Source: Methylophaga sp. OBS1
GTDB lineage: Bacteria > Pseudomonadota > Gammaproteobacteria > Nitrosococcales > Methylophagaceae
NCBI RefSeq assembly: GCF_026319365.1
Contig: NZ_JAPDMS010000001.1
Coordinates: 34,621 to 98,620, forward strand
Direction: 5' to 3'
Length of the DNA stretch: 64,000 bases
Made by a program: the position numbers and the translations under genes. The notes under the pieces are model-generated. The model had not been told where the DNA came from. It searched no databases and worked only from the letters and a program-made list of their open reading frames with translations. Every line of letters begins with the position of its first letter. Within the stretch, counting starts at the first letter, position 1. This document shows, in pieces, positions 16,398 through 24,809 of the stretch.

Positions 16398-16796
16398 ATG
16401 GAAATATTACTGATTGGTGCTGTGGCGACGATAGCAGCGTTGATTCTGAGCGCCTGGTTGATGACCTTTGCCAAGTGGTTTCCATTGCCCGGTGTGGATG
16501 CATTTATTATCGACTACAAAACCATGATAAGGGCGCATGTCGATTATGCACTGATGGCTTTATTCAGTCTGGGGTTTTACGGCGCTGCCAGAGGCGCTGG
16601 TATCGAGCTGCCGGTGGTGGCATGCTGGGCGGTGGCGATTGGCGGCTTCACCAACCCGACTATATTTATTATCGCGGCATTTGACATGGCGTTCTGGGAC
16701 AAAATGATCTGGAAACTATTCTCGGCAGTGAGTTTTGCCATTACTACGGTGGGTTTTGTCTGGATTGGATTCACTTTTCTGCAATTTGCTTGGTAA
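16398..16796 (+). CDS. Uncharacterised four-helix membrane protein preceding mxaR
   Basis: A 132-residue protein with four hydrophobic segments at about residues 3-24, 50-66, 72-93 and 106-130. A conserved-looking polar motif RAHVDYALMALFSLG opens the second helix. GAGAGAAAAAG gives a fair ribosome binding site for the ATG at 16398. I do not recognise the family with confidence; its size and His-Asp before helix 2 recall small four-helix membrane enzymes such as hydroxylaminobenzene mutase relatives. Only 45 bp, with no terminator, separate it from mxaR, so it is likely the first gene of the methanol dehydrogenase maturation operon. Confidence 0.8.
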   Translation: MEILLIGAVATIAALILSAWLMTFAKWFPLPGVDAFIIDYKTMIRAHVDYALMALFSLGFYGAARGAGIELPVVACWAVAIGGFTNPTIFIIAAFDMAFWDKMIWKLFSAVSFAITTVGFVWIGFTFLQFAW

Positions 16797-16841
16797 AGTA
16801 GTCCGGCACAAAAAACATAAAAATAGTTAAGGGGAGAGAAC

Positions 16842-17861
16842 ATGGCTGAATCTCAGCTGTTACAAACAGCGCGTGACCACGCGTTGGCACTGGAAAAAGG
16901 CGTCAATGACGTTGTTGTCGGTCAGACCCAGGCTGTACGTCTGATACTAATCGCTTTGCATGCGCGCGGTCACGTACTGCTGGAAGGCGGTGTGGGTGTC
17001 GGTAAAACCACTTTGCTGCGGGCTTTTTCCAAAGCACTCGGCGGCGCATTCGGCCGGATTGAGGGCAGTGTCGACCTGATGCCCAATGATCTGCTTTACA
17101 GTGCCTGGGTCAATGCTGACGGCAAGCCGGTGATTGATCCCGGTCCGCTGATTAGTCACGGTGAAGAAACTGCCGTGTTCTTCTTCAATGAAATCAACCG
17201 TGCCCGGCCACAGGTTCAATCATTGTTGTTGCGGGCTATGGCCGAGCGCAGTGTCGAAGCCTTCGGTAAGGAATATCGTTTCCCGCATATGGTGGTATTT
17301 GCCGACCGTAATGCGGTGGAAAAAGAAGAAACCTTTGAGCTCAGTGCTGCAGCGCGTGACCGTTTCCTGTTTGAAATCAACATCAGTCGTCCTGAAGAAG
17401 ATGAAATCCGCCGTCGTCTGATTTTCGATCCGGCTTTCCATGATGTCGATCAATTGTTGGCCGGTATCAGTGAGCCCTTGCTGGATTATCGTGAACTCAA
17501 TCAGCTTGACCGTGAAATCCAGCGTTCCATCTTTGTCTCGCCGGAAATTGAGAACTACGTGGTACGACTCTGGGATGCCAGCTGGAAACCAGCGGAAATG
17601 GGCATTGAAATGGACGATATCTACGTAGAAGACCTGGTGGTAGCGGGTGCCAGTGTCCGTGGTATGTCTGCCATGGTCCGTGCAGCCAAGGTCAGTGCCT
17701 GGCTGGAAGGCCGAGATCATGTGCTGCCGGATGATATCCATACCGTGCTGTTGCCGTCGATGACACACCGTGTGTTCCTGTCGCCGGTCTATGAAGGTCG
17801 CCGTGAACAGATCATGCCGCAGTTTGTCAGTGCGCTGCGCGATCACATCGCCACACCTTAA
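16842..17861 (+). CDS. mxaR: MoxR-family AAA+ ATPase MxaR
   Basis: A 339-residue AAA+ ATPase with Walker A LEGGVGVGKTTLLRAF (about residues 47-62), Walker B FFFNEINRARPQ and sensor-like FADRNAVEKEETFELSAAARDRF. MoxR proteins act as chaperones together with von Willebrand A-domain proteins, which follow here. mxaR/moxR is the first gene of the mxa accessory set in Paracoccus and Methylobacterium, needed for active methanol dehydrogenase. It has a strong ribosome binding site (AGGGGAGAG), and mxaS starts 5 bp after its stop. Confidence 0.93.
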   Translation: MAESQLLQTARDHALALEKGVNDVVVGQTQAVRLILIALHARGHVLLEGGVGVGKTTLLRAFSKALGGAFGRIEGSVDLMPNDLLYSAWVNADGKPVIDPGPLISHGEETAVFFFNEINRARPQVQSLLLRAMAERSVEAFGKEYRFPHMVVFADRNAVEKEETFELSAAARDRFLFEINISRPEEDEIRRRLIFDPAFHDVDQLLAGISEPLLDYRELNQLDREIQRSIFVSPEIENYVVRLWDASWKPAEMGIEMDDIYVEDLVVAGASVRGMSAMVRAAKVSAWLEGRDHVLPDDIHTVLLPSMTHRVFLSPVYEGRREQIMPQFVSALRDHIATP

Positions 17862-17866
17862 TCATC

Positions 17867-18754
17867 ATGGATTTACGAGACCTGCAGCCGCAGGAATTTA
17901 CTTACCGTTTTCCGGATAAGGTTTTCGGCCATGTGCCGGGTGCGCACAGCGGCACCGCATTGGGCAGTGGCGATCGCTTTGCCGGCTTTGCTGATCTGTT
18001 TGATTATCCCGATCCGCGCAGGCTGGATATCCGTGCCAGTATCCGCAGTCAGGCGGCAGATATCACCCAGCAGCAACAGCGCTGGCTGGTGAAACGCTAC
18101 CAGCAGCGCGCTTCTATCACTTTATGGCTGCTGGCCGATGTCAGTAAATCGATGTCGGTAGCCAGTGTGAACCATGAGCGTCTGGCGAGACTGGCGCATA
18201 TGATTGCTCATACCTCCATCGGTCTGGGTGATCGCTTTGCGATGGCGGCTTTTGATTCCATCTGGCGCCAGGACCTCACTATCATGCCGACGACTCAGCG
18301 CAGTATGCCGGCCTTTGCAGCCGAGAAGCTGCTGAGGGCCGAGGCGCCTTCAGCACCGGGCGCCGCGGGTCTGGTTCATGCTGCTGATCTGGTCAATAAC
18401 AAACGCGCCATGGTGTTTCTGGCATCCGACTTTTGTTATGACCTGGAACTGGTCGAGCGCAGCTTGCGAAAGCTGTCACAGTACACCGTGATTCCAATTG
18501 TCTGGCGCCATGATGATGTGGATCATTTCCCGTCGCATGCCGGCTGGGCGGAAACCCGCGATGCCGAAACCGGTCAGCGCCACAGCGTCTGGATGCGGCC
18601 CGGCATGAAAAAACGCTGGCAACAGCAGATGGATGATCATTTTTCCCGGTTGACCGAGTGTTTCATGCGCTATCGCATCAGACCTTTGTTTGTCGACGGT
18701 GATATCACGCCGCAGCAGTTGACTGAATATTTTCACGGTATGAAAAGAGCTTAG
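17867..18754 (+). CDS. mxaS: Methanol dehydrogenase maturation protein MxaS (DUF58-like)
   Basis: A 295-residue protein without a signal peptide. The N-terminus contains PQEFTYRFPDKVFGHVPGAHSG, then a DUF58/von Willebrand-like core with ITLWLLADVSKSMSVASVN, a DxSxS-type metal site, and RAMVFLASDFCYDLELV. MxaS is always paired with a MoxR ATPase. It is thought to serve as its cytoplasmic adaptor, but its exact activity is not established. It lies between mxaR and mxaA, with 5 and 10 bp spacing, in a tight operon. Confidence 0.9.
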   Translation: MDLRDLQPQEFTYRFPDKVFGHVPGAHSGTALGSGDRFAGFADLFDYPDPRRLDIRASIRSQAADITQQQQRWLVKRYQQRASITLWLLADVSKSMSVASVNHERLARLAHMIAHTSIGLGDRFAMAAFDSIWRQDLTIMPTTQRSMPAFAAEKLLRAEAPSAPGAAGLVHAADLVNNKRAMVFLASDFCYDLELVERSLRKLSQYTVIPIVWRHDDVDHFPSHAGWAETRDAETGQRHSVWMRPGMKKRWQQQMDDHFSRLTECFMRYRIRPLFVDGDITPQQLTEYFHGMKRA

Positions 18755-18764
18755 GGATGCAGAT

Positions 18765-19610
18765 ATGCGTAATTGCTTAGTACTAATCTTGTTTCTGTTT
18801 TCCCTGCAGGCGCAGGCGATAGACACATCAATAGAACTGGATCGGAGTTGGGGCCTGCTGATTGGCGACAGGCTGACCGCCACGGTCGTATTGCCGGTGC
18901 CGGTTGCTGATCTCGATTCACACTCATTGCCTCAGATTGAAAAACGCTATGGTCCCTGGCTTTACCTGCATGAGCTTGAACAGCAGGACAACCGACTGAG
19001 ATTGTACTTTCAGTTGATTAATGTGCCGGCGGAAAACCGTGAAGTTGCGACACCGGCGCTGGAATTAAGAACCAAAGACGGCGAATTCATTACGGTGCCA
19101 TCCGCGCCGATGCAGATTGGCTCATTCATGGAGCAGCGTGATGAAGGCGAGGGCTCGCCCAACATGATTCCACGGGGTGATATGCGCCTGTTGCCCACAG
19201 AGCAGACCACACTGAACTGGCAACTGTGGGCTACGCTGGCGGTGCTGCTGCTGAGTAGCCTGATCTGGTTGTTGTGGCACTTCGGCCTGCGTCCACGGCA
19301 CCGTCTGCCCTTTGCCACCGCGATGTTTGAACTCAATAAAATGCGTTTGTTGGGACGTAAAGATGCCGATGTCGCCAGCCGCGTCCTGCATCATGCATTC
19401 AATCGCTGTGCAGGTCGTGTGGTGATTAACAGTGAGCTTGAAAACCTCTGGCAGAATTGTCCCTGGCTGGCACCGTTGAAAACCGATATTGAAAGTTTTT
19501 ACCAGATTTCAGCAGCCCACTTCTTCAGCCCCAGTGCAGCCGAGCAAAAAAGCTTTGAGGACTTGCTGAAGCTGGCCAGATCCTGCCGGGAGCGGGAGCG
19601 CCTGGCATGA
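18765..19610 (+). CDS. mxaA: Calcium-insertion protein MxaA
   Basis: A 281-residue membrane protein. The signal peptide is residues 1-18 (LVLILFLFSLQAQA, cut before IDTS). A periplasmic domain runs to about residue 143, a transmembrane helix follows (LWATLAVLLLSSLIWLLW), and a cytoplasmic tail of about 110 residues ends the protein. Genetic work in Methylobacterium shows that mxaA, mxaK and mxaL mutants make methanol dehydrogenase lacking calcium. The assignment rests on size, topology and gene order; sequence conservation in MxaA is low. The stop overlaps the mxaC start by 4 bp. Confidence 0.88.
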   Translation: MRNCLVLILFLFSLQAQAIDTSIELDRSWGLLIGDRLTATVVLPVPVADLDSHSLPQIEKRYGPWLYLHELEQQDNRLRLYFQLINVPAENREVATPALELRTKDGEFITVPSAPMQIGSFMEQRDEGEGSPNMIPRGDMRLLPTEQTTLNWQLWATLAVLLLSSLIWLLWHFGLRPRHRLPFATAMFELNKMRLLGRKDADVASRVLHHAFNRCAGRVVINSELENLWQNCPWLAPLKTDIESFYQISAAHFFSPSAAEQKSFEDLLKLARSCRERERLA

Positions 19611-20623
19611 ACCTGTTCGGCCTGGAGTGGTTTAATCCCGCTTTTTTACTGTTGCTGCCGCTGGCGGCCTTGCCGTGGTTTAATCATAACCTCGATAAGA
19701 CGGTTGCCTGGGTCAACCTGGTACCGATGGACCCTTTGTCGCGCTTTTTTAATATCGGTCTCAAACTGCTGTCGACCCTGGTTATCGCCGCGCTGATACT
19801 GGCACTGGCCGGCCCCAGTCTGCCTGAACAGAAAATCGAACGTATCGGTGAAGGGGCGGAGATTGTGTTGTTGCTTGACCGCAGCCGCAGTATGGATGAC
19901 CCGTTTGCGGTCAAACATCAAGCCGCGGTCGTCAGTGTGGGCGGCGATGACTCGAAACGCAATGTGGCCCGGGATTATCTGACTGAATTCGTGCGTAACC
20001 GACCCGATGATCGCTTCGGTTTTGTCTTCTTCAGCACCAAGTCGGTCAATCTGTTGCCACTGACTTATGACAAAGACGTGGTGCTGGCGACCATCAATGC
20101 CAACGCATTGGGCAAGGGGTTATCTGATACCAATATGGCTGAAGCGCTGCTCAGTAGTGCCGACATGTTTGAGGGACAGACCTATCGCGGTTCACGTATC
20201 GTCCTGTTGGTTTCTGATGGTGGTCAGTTGTTGTCGGATGAAGCCAAAGAAGAGATCAGCCGACTTTATAAAGAAATGAATCTCACGATCTACTGGATTT
20301 ATCTCAAGTCGAATCAGGCGATGACACTGGAAGAGTCAGATGAAGACAGCATGCTCTGGATGGACATTCCCGAGCGTAAGCTGCATAACTTCTTTAAATC
20401 CATCGGCGTGCCTTACCGTGCTTTTGAAGCCGGTTCACTGGAAGCTTTCGCAGACGCGCTCGCCGAGATTGATCGCCAGCATTATCAGACACTGATTGTT
20501 GAAGAGACGCTGCCGCATGAGCCCAAAACGGACTTTTTATTATGGCTCGCGCTGTTAGCGGTGCTGCTGTTGGCAGCGTCCCATGTTTACACCTTCTGGG
20601 GAGTGAAAAAAGCCCATGAATAA
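19607..20623 (+). CDS. mxaC: Von Willebrand A-domain membrane protein MxaC
   Basis: A 338-residue protein: two N-terminal membrane segments (about residues 11-24 and 50-68), a von Willebrand A domain with a complete metal-ion site DRSRSMD near residue 91, and a C-terminal membrane helix (FLLWLALLAVLLLAASHVY). This is the BatA-like topology. MxaC is part of the mxa accessory set for calcium-containing methanol dehydrogenase. A close paralogue, alignable over nearly the whole length, lies at 22165-23184. It overlaps mxaA by 4 bp and mxaK by 8 bp. Confidence 0.92.
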   Translation: MNLFGLEWFNPAFLLLLPLAALPWFNHNLDKTVAWVNLVPMDPLSRFFNIGLKLLSTLVIAALILALAGPSLPEQKIERIGEGAEIVLLLDRSRSMDDPFAVKHQAAVVSVGGDDSKRNVARDYLTEFVRNRPDDRFGFVFFSTKSVNLLPLTYDKDVVLATINANALGKGLSDTNMAEALLSSADMFEGQTYRGSRIVLLVSDGGQLLSDEAKEEISRLYKEMNLTIYWIYLKSNQAMTLEESDEDSMLWMDIPERKLHNFFKSIGVPYRAFEAGSLEAFADALAEIDRQHYQTLIVEETLPHEPKTDFLLWLALLAVLLLAASHVYTFWGVKKAHE

Positions 20624-21155
20624 AATCTTGCTTGTCGCCCGTTGGCTTTTGATTATGCTGATTATCGGCAGTGCAGCGCTGGCAGTGATGACTGGCTTTC
20701 GCCTCTGGCAGGCGCAACAGATCAACGCCTATATCAGTGAACCGGAGTCATTTGACGTGGTTCCCGATGATCCGCGCGCACATTTTGCTCACGCCAATAT
20801 GCTCGAACGTCAGCAGGAGCATGATCAAGCGCTGGAAGCGCTGACGCGGGTTCTGGGTGAGGCTGACGCAGACTTGCTGCCTTTGGCTTATTATAACCGT
20901 GGCAATATTAATCTGCGTGAGGCATTGAAGCTGACCAGCTCCGATGGCAGACAGATCCCGCTGGTTGAACTGGCCAAACAGGATTACCGTAGCGCACTGG
21001 CACTGGATCCGCTGATGTGGTCTGCACGTTACAATCTGGAAGTAGCATTACGGGTGGTTCCGGAAGATCCGGCCAATAATGAAGACTTTGAGAAAAACGT
21101 CATCAGTAGCCAGCGCTCGATTGAGAGTAAGGCCTTCAAGGTCGATCTGCCATGA
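20616..21155 (+). CDS. mxaK: Calcium-insertion protein MxaK
   Basis: A 179-residue protein with one N-terminal membrane helix (about residues 6-28, LVARWLLIMLIIGSAALAVMTGF) and a periplasmic, TPR-like helical domain (ARAHFAHANMLERQQEHDQALEAL is close to one repeat; LAYYNRGNINLREAL to another). MxaK is required in Methylobacterium for calcium insertion into methanol dehydrogenase. It overlaps mxaC by 8 bp and mxaL by 4 bp, so all are translated together. Assignment is by position, size and topology. Confidence 0.88.
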   Translation: MNKILLVARWLLIMLIIGSAALAVMTGFRLWQAQQINAYISEPESFDVVPDDPRAHFAHANMLERQQEHDQALEALTRVLGEADADLLPLAYYNRGNINLREALKLTSSDGRQIPLVELAKQDYRSALALDPLMWSARYNLEVALRVVPEDPANNEDFEKNVISSQRSIESKAFKVDLP

Positions 21156-22087
21156 GGCTGAGCTATCAGAAACGCATCACCTTCACTGCCATTATCATGG
21201 TCGTGGCCCTGATCCTGGTGATGGCGGCGCTGTGGATGCCGCATATCAAACGGGATGTAAAAATCATGGATGCGCTGTTTGTGATTGATATCACCGACAG
21301 CATGAATGTTGAAGATGCCATGGTTGAGGGAGAGGCGGTGAGCCGTCTGGCGTGGGCCAAGGAATTCACCCGCCGTGCTTTTCTGGATATGCCCTGTGGT
21401 GCCCATGCCGGGCTGGCTATTTTCAGTGAAGCAAGAAGTCTGATTCTGATGAATCCGGTTGAGGTCTGCAGTAGTTATCATGATCTCACGCAGATGCTGA
21501 ACCAGTTCGATCCGCATATGGCCTGGGCGCGTTCCAGTGAAGTCTCCAAAGCCGTCTACACCGCCATACGTCAGGCCAAAGAAATCGAACCGGAACCCAC
21601 CATTGTGTTTGTCACTGATGGACACGAGTCGCCGCCATTACATGAATCGCTGTTCCCCAGATTTGATGGTAAACCCGGCGAGATTCATGGTGTCCTGGTC
21701 GGGGTCGGCGGTGAAGATCTGTTACCGATCCCCAAAACCAATGAGCAGGGGGAAATAGAAGGGGTCTGGGAAGTGAATGATGTCATGCATCAGGATGTCT
21801 ATGCTTCGCTTCGCTCTGACAGCTCCAGAAACGTGCCGCAGGCGCGGACAGAACACCTTTCTTCCCAGAAAAAGTCACATCTGCAGACACTCGCTGATCG
21901 TGTCGGCTTTGAATTTGTGTCATCACCGACGAGACCGGGCAAACTCGTTGACGCGATTGAAAATGTCTCAGAGACACGTCCGCAGACCATCGACTATGAT
22001 CTTTATGCCTGGTTTGCCGCCATTGCACTGGCACTGATTCTGCTGGTGTATTTACCCTACGGCTGGTTTATCCGAGCGGATGATTAG
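21152..22087 (+). CDS. mxaL: Von Willebrand A-domain protein MxaL
   Basis: A 311-residue protein with an N-terminal membrane helix (about residues 9-30), a periplasmic von Willebrand A domain and a C-terminal helix (LYAWFAAIALALILLVYLPYGWF). The metal-ion site reads DITDSMN, a variant of DxSxS with threonine at the third position. MxaL is one of the three proteins genetically linked to calcium insertion. It overlaps mxaK by 4 bp. In the usual order mxaD would follow; here a second mxaC-like gene follows after about 77 bp. Confidence 0.9.
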   Translation: MRLSYQKRITFTAIIMVVALILVMAALWMPHIKRDVKIMDALFVIDITDSMNVEDAMVEGEAVSRLAWAKEFTRRAFLDMPCGAHAGLAIFSEARSLILMNPVEVCSSYHDLTQMLNQFDPHMAWARSSEVSKAVYTAIRQAKEIEPEPTIVFVTDGHESPPLHESLFPRFDGKPGEIHGVLVGVGGEDLLPIPKTNEQGEIEGVWEVNDVMHQDVYASLRSDSSRNVPQARTEHLSSQKKSHLQTLADRVGFEFVSSPTRPGKLVDAIENVSETRPQTIDYDLYAWFAAIALALILLVYLPYGWFIRADD

Positions 22088-22164
22088 CGGCTAACAGCCT
22101 CTCAGCGGGAGCTGGCTATGATGTACCGGAACCGCAGTATTTTGTCCCGGCAGACAGAAGATTG

Positions 22165-23184
22165 ATGCTGGGCTGGGAAATCCCTGGTCTATTGTGGCTA
22201 TTACCCCTGGCATTATTGCCATGGCTTAGCCACAACACCGATAAGACGGTCGCCTGGCAGGCGATGCTGCCCCATGACCGCCTGTCGACACTGCTGACAC
22301 TGTTATTCAAGCTCCTGGGCAGCCTCGCTATCGCCTCATTATTGCTATCACTGGCCGGCCCTTATATTCCCGAGCGGCTGGTTGAACGTAACCGTCAGGG
22401 TGCGGAATTTGTGATCCTGCTGGACCGGAGTCGCAGCATGGATGACATTTTTGCCCGACCGCCCCGTAACACATTGCCCAGACAACGCTTTTCCACCCGC
22501 AGCAAACGCACCGTTTCAGGTGATTACCTGCTCGAATTTGTCAAACGCCGTCCTGATGATCGTTTTGGATATATTTTATTCAGCACCAGTGCGACAGAGA
22601 TTCTGCCCCTCAGTTACAACCGCGAAGCGATCCTTGCCACTATTGAGGCGGGAGCGTTGGGTAAAGGCTTATCTAAAACCGATATCTTCCAGGCATTGCG
22701 CCAAGCCGCTGAAATGTTTGAGGGAGAGGCTTACCGGGGCTCACGTAATATCTTGTTGATTTCCGATGGTGGTGAAATTCTCGATGCGGATGAAAAATCC
22801 CAGGTACAGGCGCTTCTGGCCGAAATGCGGATTAATCTCTATTGGATCTATCTTCGCAGTATGAGAGGGATGACGCTGGATGAGCAGGCGGATGATAATC
22901 TGTTATGGCTGGATATGCCGGAGCGTAAATTGCACCGTTTTTTTAAACAGCTCACGACACCATACCAGGCCTTTGAGGCTGGTTCCCTGAAAGAGTTTGC
23001 CGCTGCCATTGATGAAATTGATCGCCAGCAATATCAGCCGCTGATTATTGAGGAACGTTTGCCCAAGCAGTCGCGTGCGGATGTATTGTTATATCTGGCA
23101 TTATTATGCTGCGGTGTGCTGGCGTTTGCCCGCCTCTATACCCGTTGGGGCGTAGAGAAAGCCTTTGATAAACACAGTGACTGA
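22165..23184 (+). CDS. Second MxaC-like von Willebrand A-domain protein
   Basis: A 339-residue paralogue of MxaC in the same operon. Shared blocks include DKTVAW, LLDRSRSMDD, RRPDDRFGY, GALGKGLS, MFEGEAYRGSR, WLDMPERKLHRFF, YQAFEAGSL and IDEIDRQ. Topology is the same: two N-terminal membrane segments, metal-site von Willebrand domain, C-terminal helix. ATG at 22165 is preferred to TTG at 22162. It sits where mxaD is found in other methylotrophs. GGCTATGAT about 50 nt upstream could be an extra -10 element. It may pair with MxaC as a heterodimer or replace it under other conditions; both are inference. Confidence 0.9.
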   Translation: MLGWEIPGLLWLLPLALLPWLSHNTDKTVAWQAMLPHDRLSTLLTLLFKLLGSLAIASLLLSLAGPYIPERLVERNRQGAEFVILLDRSRSMDDIFARPPRNTLPRQRFSTRSKRTVSGDYLLEFVKRRPDDRFGYILFSTSATEILPLSYNREAILATIEAGALGKGLSKTDIFQALRQAAEMFEGEAYRGSRNILLISDGGEILDADEKSQVQALLAEMRINLYWIYLRSMRGMTLDEQADDNLLWLDMPERKLHRFFKQLTTPYQAFEAGSLKEFAAAIDEIDRQQYQPLIIEERLPKQSRADVLLYLALLCCGVLAFARLYTRWGVEKAFDKHSD

Positions 23185-23249
23185 CAGTCGCAATCAGTGG
23201 CCGGCTTTGCTATCGTGACGGGATAACAAGTATTGAAGACCAAGCACCG

Positions 23250-23747
23250 ATGAGCCAATCCCCGCCCGCTGAATGGCTGGAAGTTTCCCTATCTGATCAG
23301 CAATGTCGTTTTTGGCACAATGAGCAATGCCTGTTCACTGCGCCTGTCTCAACCGCGTTGAATGGACCGGGTGAAGTCGATGGCAGCGGCTGTACCCCCC
23401 GGGGCTGGCATCAAATCCGGGCCTGTATCGGTACGGGACAGCCTGTCAACAGTGTGTTTGTGGGCCGACGTCCTACCGGTGAAATCTACCATCCTCAACT
23501 GGCAGCGCAATTTCCCAAACGTGACTGGATTTTGACCCGGATTTTATGGCTCAGCGGGTTGGAAATCGGCAGAAACCGATTGGGAAATGTTGATACAATG
23601 CGCCGCTATATTTATATCCACGGTTGCCCCGATTCGGCGCCGATGGGGCAGCCAATCTCCCATGGCTGTATCCGTATGCATAATCAGGATCTGCTGGCTT
23701 TGTATGACCAGGTTAAACCCGGTCTCAAAGTACTGATTCGCGAATAG
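23250..23747 (+). CDS. L,D-transpeptidase family protein (YkuD domain)
   Basis: A 165-residue protein with a YkuD catalytic site: H124 in YIHGCPD, then PISHGCIRM with H138 and nucleophile C140. Such enzymes form 3-3 cross-links in peptidoglycan or attach proteins to it. The protein starts directly with the domain and has no signal peptide or membrane helix, like the short YkuD proteins found in many Gammaproteobacteria, so how it reaches the periplasm is unclear. nagZ follows after 12 bp; together they suggest peptidoglycan remodelling and recycling. Confidence 0.9.
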   Translation: MSQSPPAEWLEVSLSDQQCRFWHNEQCLFTAPVSTALNGPGEVDGSGCTPRGWHQIRACIGTGQPVNSVFVGRRPTGEIYHPQLAAQFPKRDWILTRILWLSGLEIGRNRLGNVDTMRRYIYIHGCPDSAPMGQPISHGCIRMHNQDLLALYDQVKPGLKVLIRE

Positions 23748-23759
23748 GGTTGAAATGCT

Positions 23760-24809
23760 ATGACACTAGGACCATTGATGGTCGATCTGCTTGGCACCGC
23801 GCTGAGTGAGGACGAGAAAGACATTCTGCAACATCCGCTGGTCGGTGGCGTCATTCTGTTCAGCCGCAATTTCGATAATGTCAGTCAGCTAGAAGCCCTC
23901 TGCAAGCAGATTCACGCCCTGCGGCAACCACACTTGTTGATTGCGGTGGATCATGAAGGCGGCCGGGTTCAACGCTTCCGCGACGGTTTCACCCGGCTAC
24001 CGCCGGTTGGCGCGATCGGAAAGACATTTCATCAACACCCCAGGTTGACGCTGCAACGCGCTGAGCAAACCGGCTGGCTGATGGCGGCTGAACTCCGTGC
24101 CGTCGGTGTTGATTTCAGTTTTGCCCCGGTGCTGGATCTGGATTATGGCGTCAGTGAAGTGATTGGCGACCGGTCTTTTCACCGCGATCCGCAAGCCGTC
24201 ACTACAATTGCCCGTGCCTATATACAGGGCATGCGCAAAGCCTGGATGTCGGCAGTGGGTAAACATTTTCCCGGTCATGGCGCGGTGGAAGTTGACTCCC
24301 ACCAGGGGCTGCCGGTCGATAGCCGTTATTTTGAAGATATGCTGCAGGCTGACATGTTACCTTTCAGCCAGCTGTGTCAGAAAGAACTCGCAGGTATTAT
24401 GCCAGCACATATTGTCTACGAGCAGAGTGACGCGCTTCCGGCTGGTTTTTCCCGTTTCTGGTTGCAGGAAATCCTCAGAGAGCGACTCGGTTTTCAGGGT
24501 GCGATTCTGAGTGATGATCTGAGTATGGCAGGGGCAGCGATAGCCGGCGGTCCACTGGAACGGGCAGAAGCGGCACTGGAGGCCGGTTGCGATATGGTGC
24601 TGGTCTGCAATAATCCCGGCAGTGTGGTTGAGGTTATCGATGGTTTAAAAATCAAACCGGATCCTCTGCGTCATGCCCGTCTGGTTCGTTTGCATGGACG
24701 ACATGCCACGCCCAGGGAGGAACTGCTGACCAGCGGCGAGTGGAAACAAGCCGTTGAAACCATTGCCGGCTATTCACCGGATCCGGAAATGGAGCTGAAC
24801 CTGGTATGA
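23760..24809 (+). CDS. nagZ: Beta-N-acetylhexosaminidase NagZ
   Basis: A 349-residue GH3 enzyme of the cytoplasm that removes GlcNAc from anhydro-muropeptides during peptidoglycan recycling. Typical motifs are IAVDHEGGRVQRFRDGFTRLP, DFSFAPVLDLD, the substrate loop VGKHFPGHGAVEVDSH with the general acid-base His/Asp, and ILSDDLSMAGA with the nucleophile Asp. No signal peptide, as expected. It overlaps the mechanosensitive channel gene by 4 bp. AmpD, which acts on the same muropeptides, is coded at 47.96 kb. Confidence 0.96.
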   Translation: MTLGPLMVDLLGTALSEDEKDILQHPLVGGVILFSRNFDNVSQLEALCKQIHALRQPHLLIAVDHEGGRVQRFRDGFTRLPPVGAIGKTFHQHPRLTLQRAEQTGWLMAAELRAVGVDFSFAPVLDLDYGVSEVIGDRSFHRDPQAVTTIARAYIQGMRKAWMSAVGKHFPGHGAVEVDSHQGLPVDSRYFEDMLQADMLPFSQLCQKELAGIMPAHIVYEQSDALPAGFSRFWLQEILRERLGFQGAILSDDLSMAGAAIAGGPLERAEAALEAGCDMVLVCNNPGSVVEVIDGLKIKPDPLRHARLVRLHGRHATPREELLTSGEWKQAVETIAGYSPDPEMELNLV

